A stretch of 64,000 nt of DNA, taken from positions 125,949,107 through 126,013,106 of the forward strand of contig VDFB02252616.1 in assembly GCA_007258455.2 (NCBI GenBank). Reading direction: 5' to 3'. Positions 36,292 through 47,200 of this stretch are shown here, piece after piece. The stretch is from Sequoia sempervirens (taxonomy: Eukaryota > Streptophyta > Pinopsida > Cupressales > Cupressaceae). How positions within the stretch are numbered: the stretch's first letter is position 1; each line of letters opens with the position of its first letter. The notes under the pieces are model-generated. The model saw only the letters and a program-made list of their open reading frames with translations, did not search any database and was not told the origin of the DNA. Made by a program: the position numbers and the translations under genes.

Positions 36292-37607
36292 CTGAGTGAA
36301 ACTTTGATGACCACCTCCACTAGAAGGTGTTACCATCAAAGCTCCAAGATTAACCCATTCAACATCCAAAATGAGATATAAGAATACCATTCATATAATT
36401 TTTAGCTATTCACATGTAATATTTATAATTCTTTACTAATTACATACCTCTACAGTACATGTGGTCGTGTAATAAGGAGGTGGAGGACCACTAAAAATAG
36501 AGTGAACGTTATGAATATAAAATTTCATTATAATCATTCAACTAATTTAGTTAATCTTGCATTTCAAAAATAAAATTTAATAAAATAAATTCAATGAAAT
36601 TACTAAAATTTACCTAACTATCAAGTTTGAATGCCTCATTAAGGAGGGAATATGCCATCACCATCTGATTAGCTATAGATCATGTACCCTGGCACCTATA
36701 TCCTGACTATGCACGAGATCATATAAACACAAAGTGACCCATAAGACTAACAATAATGAGATGGATCTCTACCCACAAAAGACTCACTTGACTCACCCTA
36801 TGTTAGAGGGGTCGTATGTTGTATGAGGCTCTAGGTGAGGGAACTAATCGACTACAATGTATCAATGTTAGCACTCTCCTTCACAACAAAAGGGATTTCC
36901 ACATGCTCATATGATGTTCTAGTGAGTGCTCATCTTGCTAGCCACTGTACATCAATACGTTCCCTCATTCTATCTTGTACAAAGCCCCCACCTCTATCCT
37001 AGAAGTCATGCATGTCAAAATATTTTATAATTTTATTGAGGATAAACTCATAGTAGAGTTTCCTCAAACAATATTGTGGCACGTCATTCTTGTTGGATGA
37101 AGGATGGTCAAAAACCATCCACCACCTCCTCCAAAAAAATTTCTTCATCCCTTGGTGGTTGCACCAATGGATAGGGAACCCCTTGCTTGAAAGATGTAAA
37201 GTTCAATTCATTCTAAGGTTTGTGAATAGTGCACACAAGTCAAATTTTGAAATTTTTTCATCTTTAACCAGGTTTATAGGAAAATTTATCTACATAAAAT
37301 TCTCTAAAATCTCATCTCCTCTCAAACCAACTCCTTATTTTCTTGATAATTGAATCTACATGTGATATTAACGATTCAAGTGATTGAGCAAGTGTGGTTC
37401 TATGTGAGGTTGAGGTTGTAGGATCTCTCAACCTTGCAATTAACTCCTCAATTTGTTTTTTGTTATTTTCAATTTGCCCCATTAAATTTTCTTGAGTTCT
37501 TGGAGCAAGATGAGGAATTGTCAGAGATGTTTGTTGGGGTTGCTCTTTAGTAGGGATTTTGGCATGAGGTGAATCAAGATTTTGAGGAGGAGGTGCATTA
37601 TCATTTC
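36292..37607 (-). pseudogene. Gene family E, copy E2: 5' exons (decayed)
   Basis: The minus strand opens after an acceptor TACTTTTTAG (37,608-37,617) with GNDNAPPPQNLDSPHAKIP, a coiled-coil-like NKKQIEELIARLRDP, then in a shifted frame RRWWMVFDHPSSNKNDVP, LRKLYYEFILNKIIKYFDM and FVQDRMRERIDVQ. This matches E1 (RWWMVFDKPPNNNIDVP, KQLYAKFVLGKHVNYFDI). The long exon ends at a donor near 36,614. Small exons with consensus borders follow at 36,448-36,490 and about 36,292-36,355 (SGGGHQSFTQ|GTAATA). I do not recognise the family. It has at least two copies here in opposite orientation, so it is probably part of a mobile element. Confidence 0.7.
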
Positions 37608-38160
37608 CTAAAAAGTAAATAAATTTACATAAAAAAACATATTAAATCTACCTATTTAATAATAAATTCACATAAAAAAACTACTCCTTTGACCTCCTCA
37701 ACATTGTGGCAGCACTTTGATGAATATTTGACAAAGAAATAGAGTGGTTTGAGCCTTCTTGGAATGAAAGTGTGTTTTTGATGGTTTACAAGCCACTGGG
37801 AAAATTGGAAATAATAGAAAATGGAATGGAATAAATTTTGCTTCTTTTTTGTTTATATATGAAACATAGAAAAAGAGAGGCTGAGATATCTAACCCCTTT
37901 TTTCTAGTTTATAGTTTCATTCAAAAGATGAGATCCAAGAATCTTGAAGTAATTATCAACGGAAGAGGTGGATTAAGTCTAGATTTTGGGATCTTACAAT
38001 CTCTCCTTTATGCAAGGATGGGGTAATGAGCTAAATCACAATTTTGGGAGAAGAAATTGAACTAACAAGAAAACCCTAATTCTAGGTCTAACACATATAA
38101 TGCATGAATCTATCACACAAAAAAATGAAACTATAACATTTTTTGAAAAAAAGGGGGTAG
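37608..38160. other. E2 upstream region and outer border of element D
   Basis: No clear gene. The left end of the element D LTR must lie here, but no partner LTR is visible to fix the base. Confidence 0.4.
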
Positions 38161-39685
38161 ATAATGTTGTGCACCTAGTCAAATCTTAATCTTTTGAAGT
38201 GCTAATAGGGACTCATTCTCCACAAAAGGTGAATGGGTATTGGTAGGCCTGTTTGGGGAACTCTTAATCTGAAACAAGAGCTTGTACTATGTAAAGTTTG
38301 TTTCCTTTCAAGCCCTAACAAGGGACTCATTTGCCACTACAGGTGAATGGGTCCTACTAGGTCCTTTTGGAAATCTCTAACTTTGATCTTCAGCTTCTAG
38401 GTCTATACTCCTTCCTTGCACTATGAAATTCCTACTTTCATATTTGGATCTGTTAATAATCTGCAAGACAAATTTTAAAGCTTGTTGGTGGATAAGGGTT
38501 TGCCTCAGTAAAAACCCTTGTTGGGAGTTAAACCTTTGATGATGAATGAGAATTTGAAACATGTAATTGTGTGTGCAATCCTAACCTTAATTATGTCTAA
38601 TATTAAGATCCATAAGAATGTAAAGGCAATTCTATTCAATTGTGTTAGAATAGAACCCTAAAATGAAAAGTGAACAATGCAAATGACTCACTAAAGAATA
38701 TCTCAAATCCCTTTAATAAGCCACACATCTGAATGTACCTCTCATAGACTACAAATATGATGATTATAGAAGATGGAATCATTTAGGAAACAAGCCCTTA
38801 GGCTTGTTGTATGTCTTGTACATCTCCCAACACCTAGAATCCCCCATAATTCTCCATAGGTATCTATCATCAACCTTCACTAATGCTTTATCTTTGACAC
38901 AAAATGAGTTTGAAGACCTATAATGCTGCTCCAAACTTCACTCTTTCTTGCTTCTTGACAATGAATGCTTTATCTCATGAAAAATTCCTTTCCTTCTTAG
39001 CTTGCTTGAAATCTTCTCAGTGAAATTATGTAAAATAACCTTATATTTATACATAATTTTAGAATTAACCTTGAAATTCAAATAATTCAAGCTAACACCA
39101 GATCTAGGATTAAAAATCATTAAAATCCCATCAAGATTAAATTCAAAAAGGGGTGTCATATGTGAGGAGGACCCATTTTCCACTAAAGGTGAATGGGTCC
39201 TAACACAAGTTTCTAGGACCTTACTTCAGGGATTTGAAAGAACATCAAAAACCCACTTCAAAAATGCATAGAAAGTGTATCATATATGGAGAGGATCCAT
39301 TTGTCACTAAAGGAGAATGGGTCCTAGCACCATTCTCTAGGACCTTGATTTTCCAAATTTAATGTTATGCAATTTGATTATTGGGTGTTGGGATAGATCT
39401 CTTGGAAGGTGTCATTAAGAAGGCTTAAATTTGAATTAAAGAGGATAATTAATCTCAATTAACCATGATTAATTAATGAAACACTAGATAAGTGTGAAAG
39501 TGTATTAAAACATTTTACAACACCATAAATAAGGTACAATTTAATTACATTTTTTTAAAAAGTGCTCTAGATTAGTGTGAATGTGTGCAAAACATTACAA
39601 CACTAAACCAAGGCATTATTAAGTTAATTTTTCATCAATTGTTCCCAAATTAAGTGTGAAAAAGGGCTACTTTTTTTACACTGCA
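38161..39685 (-). repeat. 3' LTR of element D (left border approximate)
   Basis: Ends at 39,685 in ACACTGCA next to a PPT. The minus-strand TATA box TATAAATATAAGG is at 39,040-39,052. Four hairpin repeats with AATGGGTCC arms lie at about 38,208-38,238, 38,323-38,354, 39,168-39,201 and 39,292-39,325. Organisation is parallel to the LTR of element A, but the sequence is distinct. Confidence 0.75.
39168..39201. repeat. Best-preserved LTR hairpin of element D
   Basis: AGGACCCATT (39,168-39,177) and AATGGGTCCT (39,192-39,201) are perfect 10-bp inverted arms around a 14-base loop TTCCACTAAAGGTG. Confidence 0.9.
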
Positions 39686-39700
39686 TTTAGCCCCAACTTT
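39686..39700 (-). other. Polypurine tract of element D
   Basis: Minus strand AAAGTTGGGGCTAAA adjoins the LTR start TGCAGTG. Nearly the same as in element A. Confidence 0.8.
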
Positions 39701-40423
39701 AGCTACTATATAATACTACATGAATATGCAAGCTAAAAGAAATGGCCACTATAAAAAGGATACTCATATGGATTCAATAGGGAGAATGAATCCCCTACTA
39801 TAGTGACCTACAAAACCACAATGTTAGGAACCACATCATACAACACAGATTCATTAGATGCTCAAAAAAATCCTCTTATCTAACTTCTATAGAGAATTGG
39901 ATTCGACGGTAGATTTATGCCCCCCTAATTCAACTTGCTTTATGGAGGTGGAATTAGGGTGAACATGAAACCAAATCAAATCAAAATTCATACCATAAGG
40001 TATTTCCAAGTATCATACCACATGATGATAGAAATTTGATGAGACTAGGAGAAAATTATGAATCCAATGCAACAAATGACATTTAAATCAGAGTCCTCTA
40101 TCCCTCGATATGTTTATTTGAATGAACTTCCCTTTAAATGAATGATCTTTATTTACTATGGTTTTAGTATATACTAATGAATATGACACTTTTCACTATT
40201 CATTTTACATTTACCTTATTGCAAATTACCTTGGTGCAGAGCGAGTGAAAATTACTAGCTGAAAAGTCTACAAGATCCTGAGATTGGATGAGGTTCGTAG
40301 TGATGTAGTATATGGTATTCTTCAACACACAGTGAATGAATTCTACTCTTCTTTTTCATTGTTTTCATGTTTTTATTGTACTTTTTTATGTAATTATAGT
40401 AATTTTAGGACCTTGGAAAATAT
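39701..40423. other. Element D spacer between PPT and PMD2 leader
   Basis: No gene seen. It corresponds in position to 19,984-20,567 of element C, which holds the PMD1 promoter. No clear TATA box can be named here. Confidence 0.5.
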
Positions 40424-40502
40424 TGACACAAAGCGTCCCACTTTGGTGCAAAGTGTCCCAATTTGGCACAAAGTGTCCTAAAATAGCTAAAGTGTCCAAG
40501 AC
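40424..40502 (+). repeat. Four-copy CAAAGTGTCC array upstream of PMD2
   Basis: GACACAAAGCGTCCCA (40,425), TGGTGCAAAGTGTCCCA (40,444), TGGCACAAAGTGTCCTA (40,464) and AGCTAAAGTGTCCAAG (40,485) follow each other at 19-21 bp. A weaker fifth TGTGTCCAT is near 40,520. Confidence 0.85.
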
Positions 40503-40612
40503 CCCATCCAAAAATGGCCTATGTGTCCATATTCTTTGAAAATATTCTTAGAAAAACTTTAGTGGTATTGATTGCTTGATTTAGGATTTATTTCTTGTAT
40601 TTTTTCATTTTA

Positions 40613-41867
40613 GGTTCCTCCTCATGCTCGACAACACTTAGGAGGGAGACAGTTTCATCTCCTTTGTGAGTCAATTACCCGACTATTAGAGGAGGAGATC
40701 GAGCTACTTTAGGAGGTTGGATTATTTTGGGTGTACCTCATACCACTGATGAGGTACCATGATGGTATGCTGCTAACCTTGGGAGAGAGATGGGGCTCAA
40801 ATTCATGTACTTTCCATCTTCCCACTAGGGAGACGACAATGACCCTTGAGGACATACATCACATCCTATAGATTCCTATCCAAGGTGAGCATGCACAATT
40901 GGCCAATGACAGATCCTATGCATAGATGAGATATGATATTCTTTATTATCTAGAGTGGCCTATTCATCGGTCAAGCATCAGACTCCGTGTGGAGTTGAAA
41001 TGGCTCCTAAACACACAGTCACCACTTATGTGGCGGATCGTCATCATGAAACTGAAACTCACATTAGTTCTAGATAGTTGAGGGGCACATCTAGATGGAG
41101 GTATTGTTCATATGATCAGGAGCATGGAGGAGCAATGGACCACCTATGCCTGGGGCCCTAGCATGCTTTCCCATCTCAACTATGATCTCAATCAATTTTT
41201 ATTCTGAGAGCTCCACAACATTGTACATTGTACACTCTTATAGATTTGGTGCTTTGAGAATATCACATGTACAAGGCCCACATGATTTCCCCTCACAACA
41301 GCCCTGGGTGAGTCGAGGGTCTTCAACTATCCACTCAGATGACTATGGCAGGAGTGATATTTTCTATATTAGTGGATTAGATTTGACCAATTGGTAGAGG
41401 ATGACACCTAGTGGAAACAATATTAATGGATTCCCAAGTGGGTAGATCATAGACATGAGCTACATAGGCTACAAATGGACTAGTTTCTTTTAGGTATAAA
41501 TGGTTACATAGTTAGACCCTTCTATGATTGTGTTATGAGGTAGTTCAAGAACATCTAGGTACCATCGCAATCGAAACCGATGCACCAAAGATAAGCACAG
41601 AGTGTTGCTAGACCTAGGGACAATCACCATCTTAATAGTGATGATGTACACTTTAGCAACTCAGAGGATGAGAACCACGACCTGCCCCTAGTCTTTGAGG
41701 CCAATGACGCAAGTACCACTCAGGCTGACAAGGAGTGGTGGGCTATAGCTAGAACAACTCTAGTCTTCCCTTTGCACCATCTTGTGGGTTTTGTTAGACC
41801 TCTTCCAGGTCATAGAGGAGACAAAGATGATGATCAGATAGATGCAAACACAAATGAGGATGACACC
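40613..41867 (+). pseudogene. PMD gene of element D, first part
   Basis: A strong acceptor (TTTTTTCATTTTAG, ending 40,612) opens one long plus-strand frame: VPPHARQHLGGRQFHLL, LLTLGERWGSNSCTFHLPT, TMTLEDIHHIL, WLLNTQ, TTYAWGPSMLSHLNYDLNQ and IWCFENITCTRP. This is the plant mobile domain (PF10536). Stops occur only as TAG or TGA in the same frame (for example after EIELL, HHIL and RSYA), at places where CAG or CGA is expected. The tail is acidic. The frame is then cut at DANTNEDDT by element G and resumes at 44,240. It is antisense to gag-pol, as in element C. Confidence 0.85.
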
Positions 41868-42147
41868 TGTTAGTGTAATTAATATTTAATTACGCTTGCA
41901 TAAGTTTACTTAGGCTTTATTTAATTCCTAAGTTTTAGGCTTTCATCTTTATCTTATCAAGATATCTTGTTGCTCAAGATAAGATTAGGTTTAGGCATCT
42001 TTGCTTTTATAGCAAATTATCTCTTGTAATTATTGGTCTTTTCGAATATATCAAATTTCATGTTTGTATGCAAAGCTTTTGCTTTTTTGTTTTCCTCTTC
42101 TATGGAAGGTCTATTTTGGTTTGCAATCAGATCTTGGTTTTCTAACA
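41868..42147 (+). repeat. Left LTR of element G
   Basis: 280 bp, TGTTAG...CTAACA, followed with no spacer by the initiator-Met type PBS at 42,148. Confidence 0.95.
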
Positions 42148-42160
42148 TGGTATCAGAGCC
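42148..42160 (+). other. Primer-binding site of element G
   Basis: TGGTATCAGAGCC, complementary to the 3' end of initiator tRNA-Met. Confidence 0.95.
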
Positions 42161-43954
42161 TCGATTCGCAGCCCCTTCTTAGCATTTTTGGAGGAATACA
42201 GTGCAGAGCTCGTTCGAGGTCCCTTGAGGGTTTCATTCCTTGAGCATCATTATGCAGCATCTTGGATCATATCGGGGTTTTTTGTTGGATTCAGAGCATT
42301 GGAAAAAGTCAGAAATGGCTTTTATTTCATTGATTTTAATCATCGAGGGTTGTAAGATCAGTAATTTCTCTGATAGATCTGGGGGTCGCCTAATTTTCGG
42401 AGCACTTTGGGCCCAAACGGACCTCGCCGTTGGATTCGCAGTGCCCAAAACCCCCATTTTCATATAAATTTTTTCTGATTTGGACACAGTCGTTCGGAGA
42501 GGCAAAATTTTTTTGCCCAAGGGCCGTCGGCCCCCTGGCACGCTTCATGAGGCTCAAAATCTAGAAAAATTCAAAAAACTAATTAAAAATAAGAAAAATT
42601 TGGGTGAAGTTTGGCGCTTCCAATGTAAAAGGAAGGCACCGCTCCAGCAACGCCTAGCGGCCACTGGGCGCCGCTCCCCTGCAACCGGTTGCCTCTCCTC
42701 CGCCCATTCGCCGCTCCTAGTTTCGGCCCCTGACTCTCCAACAACTGGTCATATGAAGAACCCAGAGCTAAGACCAAGCCCCCGACGGCCGATCTGGCCC
42801 TTGCGGTGGTCACATGGGTGACCAGGGGCAGCGCCGAAGCCCCCAGGCTGCCAGCCCCCTGGTCTGCCCAGGTGACCAGGGGCCGAAATTTTTTAACCCC
42901 TAAGGGCTTCACATGGCCGAATCGGACATTTTTTTTGCACTTTCACGGAAATGAGCATAACTTTCACATGCGGTGTCATTTTTTTGTAAACGAGATATCG
43001 CTGAAAAGTTGTTTCTGAGCTCTACGCATTGGTTCTAGTGAGATTTTCTAGTTTTTCTTTTTTGATGTCATTTTATGCCTCGGAAGTGAGATGTTTCCTT
43101 TTTCACTCTAGGACACATATCTTGTGACTCGCTTATCCATTTTTCATGATTTTCATGGCATCGGAAAGCTGGTTTCAGCCTCTATACAGATCTGAGGTCA
43201 TTTCCAATAAATGTGTAACTTATTTTATGCATGCATTCATTTTTGTTTTGTGCTCTAGGTTTGCATTTTCACTCATGTTTCGATAGTTTTGCATTGTCTC
43301 CTTATGCAGTCATTGGGTATTGTAATAAACGAACTGATATAAAGTTCCATTAAGGGGGGTTCTTACATCCATCTTTCATTTTGGTGACAACTCGCATGAG
43401 TTTTTCTGGTTTCTGTTGTCTCCTTCTAGCCATATCTTTGCTTAGCTAGACACATTGTTGATCCGCATTGGTTCATATCTTTCTCATTTGAGGGCCATGG
43501 TTTTATGGTTAATGTTCTAGAATCTTGATGGTACTCATCCTATGGGAAGTTTTAGTTTCAGTTTGGCATTTGCTTCATGAGACACAACTTCCAGATTTGT
43601 CATCATTATGGGTCCATTCATCCTTTCATCTACTGTTGCTTACAGATTCTAGAGTTGATATAGTATGTGAGTTTCTAGTGTTCCTTGGCATCGGTTCTAC
43701 TGTTGCATTTGTGATTCTGATTGGTATTTTGCAAACAGAACTATCTTTCCTTGCTTGCTAGATTTGGGGTTCTAGTGTTGCTTCATCAGAGTTCTTCCAG
43801 TGCTTCTTCGCAGTAGTTCATCTCTCTAAAGGGGGGGTTTTTCCCACTGGTTTCTCTCTCTTTGCATTTGTACATGAGTACCTGATCAGGCCTTGTTGCT
43901 AGGACTCATATTTGCATAATAATCTGCTTCTCCCTAAGTTGCACTTATGGGGGG

Positions 43955-44234
43955 TGTTAGTGTAATTAATATTTAATTACGCTTGCATAAGTTTACTTAG
44001 GCTTTATTTAATTCCTAAGTTTTAGGCTTTCATCTTTATCTTATCGAGCTATCTTGTTGCTCAAGATAATATTAAGTTTAGGCATCTTTGTTTTTATAGC
44101 AAATTATTTCTTGTAATTATTGGTCTTTTCGAATATATCAAATTGCATGTTTTTATGCAAAGCTTCTGCTTTTTTGTTTTCCTCTTCTGTGGAAGGTCTA
44201 TTTTGGTTTGTAATTAGATCTTGGTTTTCTAACA
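43955..44234 (+). repeat. Right LTR of element G
   Basis: 280 bp, preceded by the polypurine tract TTATGGGGGG (43,945-43,954) and followed by the TSD ACACC. Confidence 0.95.
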
Positions 44235-44239
44235 ACACC

Positions 44240-45060
44240 ATGCCTGACGTCTATCTATGTTTAGATGAGGAGGATGAGGAGGAGACCTAGTCTATGAGCT
44301 AGGATATTGTCAAGGCTAAGGAGGATCTTGTTGTACCTGATAGGGTAGAGATACCACCTACTAGGTTCACTAGATCGCATGTTGCATCCAGGCTAGAGAT
44401 CCATATGCATGGGCATGGGGAAGCTAGTAGCAGTAGGCCACCCACACCTTGAACACAAAGGGGGACCACCATTGTATGGTTAGAGCCTGACTGGCAGACT
44501 AGGGATCCAAGTGATTATTTTATGTTTATATTATTTCTTTGCGCAAGTATTTTTTATACATATGCTTTATATATGCTTATGATAGTTACTAATATTCTTA
44601 TGATTTCTATTTTATAGGATCCATGCGAGAGTGGTACAAGCTCTATCAATGAGCTATCACAATATTAGTGCCCCTACTATGTGTTGAGGATGATATACTC
44701 CAAGAGTATATGCTCCCACCTTTTATTGGATCACATGCAAACCTCTTCAAGTCAGTGGCAAGATTAGGTGCAATGTATGAAAGATCCATGAGTTGTGCTA
44801 ACTAGCTTTAGGTAGAGCTTATAGTAGTCCTAACCTCTCAAGGTTCTACCAACAATAGGATAGAGAGTGACTTGTGAGCAAAGATCTTGAGGCTTCGGTA
44901 TGAGCTTGTGAGGGTACATGCAGACAAGGATTGCATGGATTGAGAGTATGTTGAGGCACTCGTATGGGAGGCTAGAGCATCTGGGATATTGGAGGGCCTA
45001 CCACTAAACTTGAACAGGTCACAATCACATACTACTATATCACGATGACCATAGAGGTGA
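44240..45060 (+). pseudogene. PMD gene of element D, second part
   Basis: After element G the frame resumes with MPDVYLCLDEEDEEE, VVPDRVEIPPTRFTRSHVA and GHGEASSSRPPTP (to about 44,450). After a likely intron (acceptor TTTATAG at about 44,619) it continues with SMREWYKLYQ, PPFIGSHANLFKSVARLG, ILRLRYELVRVHADKDCMD and ALVWEARASGILEGLPLN. The long alpha-helical C-terminal part suggests a coiled coil. As upstream, TAG codons replace expected CAG codons. The second block is a C-terminal extension beyond the PMD fold. I cannot assign it a function. Confidence 0.65.
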
Positions 45061-45570
45061 CCAACCCCTAAGGGATCTGGGAGGCACTCACCCTATTAGT
45101 ATTGTATTCAATGATGCATATGTACCTAAAATTTTGATGATATATATATATGAGCATTTATGTTTATATTTCTATGATTTTATGTTGAATTAAATCTCAA
45201 TGTGATTTATCAAATATCCTTTTGTAAGAATATCTAATAAATATCTCCATGATTTAATGTTTTTATGTGATCTAGTTAAAAATTTCCTAGTTTATATTAG
45301 ATACTACATTGTGATTAAGTATGCTATGCACCTATGATCTAATAACATTAAATATACTTATAAGGATTTAAATTAACATAAAACACACGATTTTGAATAG
45401 TATGGCAACTAAAGTAATTAATCAAAGCATTTGAATAATTTCCCTAGAATCTAAGATACACACTTGTTATCATGTATCAAAGAAGAGAGAAATGAGATAT
45501 AAAATAGAAATTATCCACTTAATCTAACAACATTTCTCTAACACACTATTCAAAAGAGGAAGTACTAAAT
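45061..45570. other. AT-rich spacer between PMD2 and integrase of element D
   Basis: No gene seen. Equivalent in position to 23,261-25,120 of element C. Confidence 0.6.
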
Positions 45571-46880
45571 GTAATACCATCATAGATGCACAGTATTTAT
45601 AGGTTCTTTTATAAGTGTACCATCTATTTCTATTATTGTGTAGGTACTAGACCCATAATTTCCATTGATAATGTAAGGTCCTAAAAAGTTAGGGCTGAAT
45701 TTTCCTTTTTCATTCAGGAGAGCATTGACATTACGTTGATTTTCATATAACATGAGGTCACCTTTATAAAATTAATGAGGAATGGCATTATCATTGTCAC
45801 CACATTGTACCCTTTTAGAATAAGCTTGTAGATGATCGAGAGCATTGCATTGTTCGTCAAGCATTTCAAGTTGATGCAATCATTTCTCTTTGTAAGTATT
45901 ATCATCAATGAGCCCTTTGAGAGCGATTGATAGGGAAGGAATTTCTAACTCTAAGGGCATTACTACTTCAGCACCATAAACCAAGTTATACAAAGTATTT
46001 CTAGTAGATGTTCTAACACTCATACAGTAAGCCCATAATGCATAAGTTAATTGCGTATGCCAATCTTTATTATGTTTACTTAATATTTTTCAAAGAATTT
46101 ATTCAATATTCTTGTTAGTTGCTTCTTATTGTCCATTTGATTGTAGATAGTATGGTGTTGAAAAATGATGTTGAATATTGAATGTTTCAAAAAAATTATT
46201 TACTTCATTATTTTTAAATGGAGTTCCATTATCTAAAACTAATGTGAAAGGAAGACCAAAGCGAGCAATAATGTTTTCTAATATGAAACGACATATTGTA
46301 TCAGCTATCATTGAATGAAGGGGGATAGCCTCTACCCATTTCATGAAGTAATCAATTGTAGTAATGATAAATGTATGTCCAGTGGAAGAAGGTGGTGATA
46401 TCTTCCCAATAAGGTCCAAACCCCAAATCGAAATGGCCAAATAGGAAATTGAGCATGAAATTTGGAGGGAGGGGCATGAATCAAATTATTTTGTTCTTGG
46501 CATTTATGACATTTCTTCACGTACTCAAAAAAATCTTGTTCCATGTGTCTCTAATAATATCCTATATGAACCAATTTTTGAGCTAACGATCTTCCTCTAA
46601 AATGCCCCCCACAAGCACCTGTATGGGCCTCTTCAAGTGCTATAGGGATTTTAGATTGTTTAATACATCTAAGTAAGAAGCCATTAAATGATATTATATA
46701 TAGAATGTCCACAAGGATTATGTATTTAGATACAAGTTTTTGAAGATGAGCTTGATTGTTCCTAGTTTTAGGCTCAAGAAAGTTATCTTTTAAAAAGTTG
46801 AATATCATTGTATACCATTCACTAGAGTTGTAAATATTAGTCAATAAAACATTTTTTTCTTTTATCATCTATTGATGGTT
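45571..46880 (-). pseudogene. Integrase of element D
   Basis: From 46,868 on minus: zinc-binding block HTGACGGHFRGRSLAQKLVH and YVKKCHKCQEQ, then the DDE core with GLDLIGKISPP (first D), IITTIDYFMKWVEAIP, VLDNGTPFKNNEV (second D), FSTPYYLQSNGQ, EATNKN (E) and LWAYCMSV...LYNLVYGAEVVMPLELEIPSL. The C-terminal FLGPYIINGNYGS...EPINTVHL lies near 45,600-45,720. The catalytic residues are recognisable, but stops and frameshifts break the protein (for example TGG to TAG near 46,550). The gene order matches element C. Confidence 0.9.
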
Positions 46881-47200
46881 TAGGAATCATTTGAACTTAA
46901 AATGTGAAGTTAGCGAGAGGATCATCGAGAGATACAAGGGAAGTGGTGCTTGCCATTGCATCTATGTGTCTATTGTCCTTTCGTGGTATGTTGTCGATTG
47001 TGTATGATTCAAACTTGTCTAATAATGTCATTGTGATGTCTCTATATGAAACAAGCTTATCATGATTTTCTTGATATGTACCATTTATTTTTTTAATAAT
47101 TAAGAATGAATCACCAAATATAGAAATGTATTTGACTTTTAATGCTAATGTGGAGCGTATACCAGCTATTAGAGCCTCATACTCCACAGTATTATTTGTA
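46881..47200 (-). pseudogene. Second (archaeal-type) RNase H of element D
   Basis: Minus frame MEYEALIAGIRSTLALKVK, ISIFGDSFLIIKKINGTYQ and NIPRKDNRHIDAMAS: the E and D catalytic positions and the C-terminal helix of the RVT_3-type RNase H that marks the Tat lineage. The N-terminal DG..G part lies just to the right in broken frames. Confidence 0.88.

Larger units (their letters stand above)
41868..44234 (+). mobile_element. Element G: 2.37-kb non-autonomous LTR element inside PMD2
   Basis: Two 280-bp LTRs (41,868-42,147 and 43,955-44,234), both TGTTAG...CTAACA, differ at about 12 positions (roughly 96% identical by my count). The TSD ACACC is perfect (41,863-41,867 and 44,235-44,239). The PBS TGGTATCAGAGCC (42,148-42,160) abuts the left LTR, and a PPT ending TTATGGGGGG abuts the right LTR. 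The 1.8-kb interior has no gag or pol. A GC-rich patch (about 42,360-42,900) stands out from the AT-rich surroundings. This resembles SMART/LARD-like non-autonomous elements. Confidence 0.95.

Noticed and set aside
42240..43018. Open frames in the GC-rich interior of element G
   Set aside because: Overlapping frames on both strands are expected from GC-rich sequence without stops; no domain recognised.
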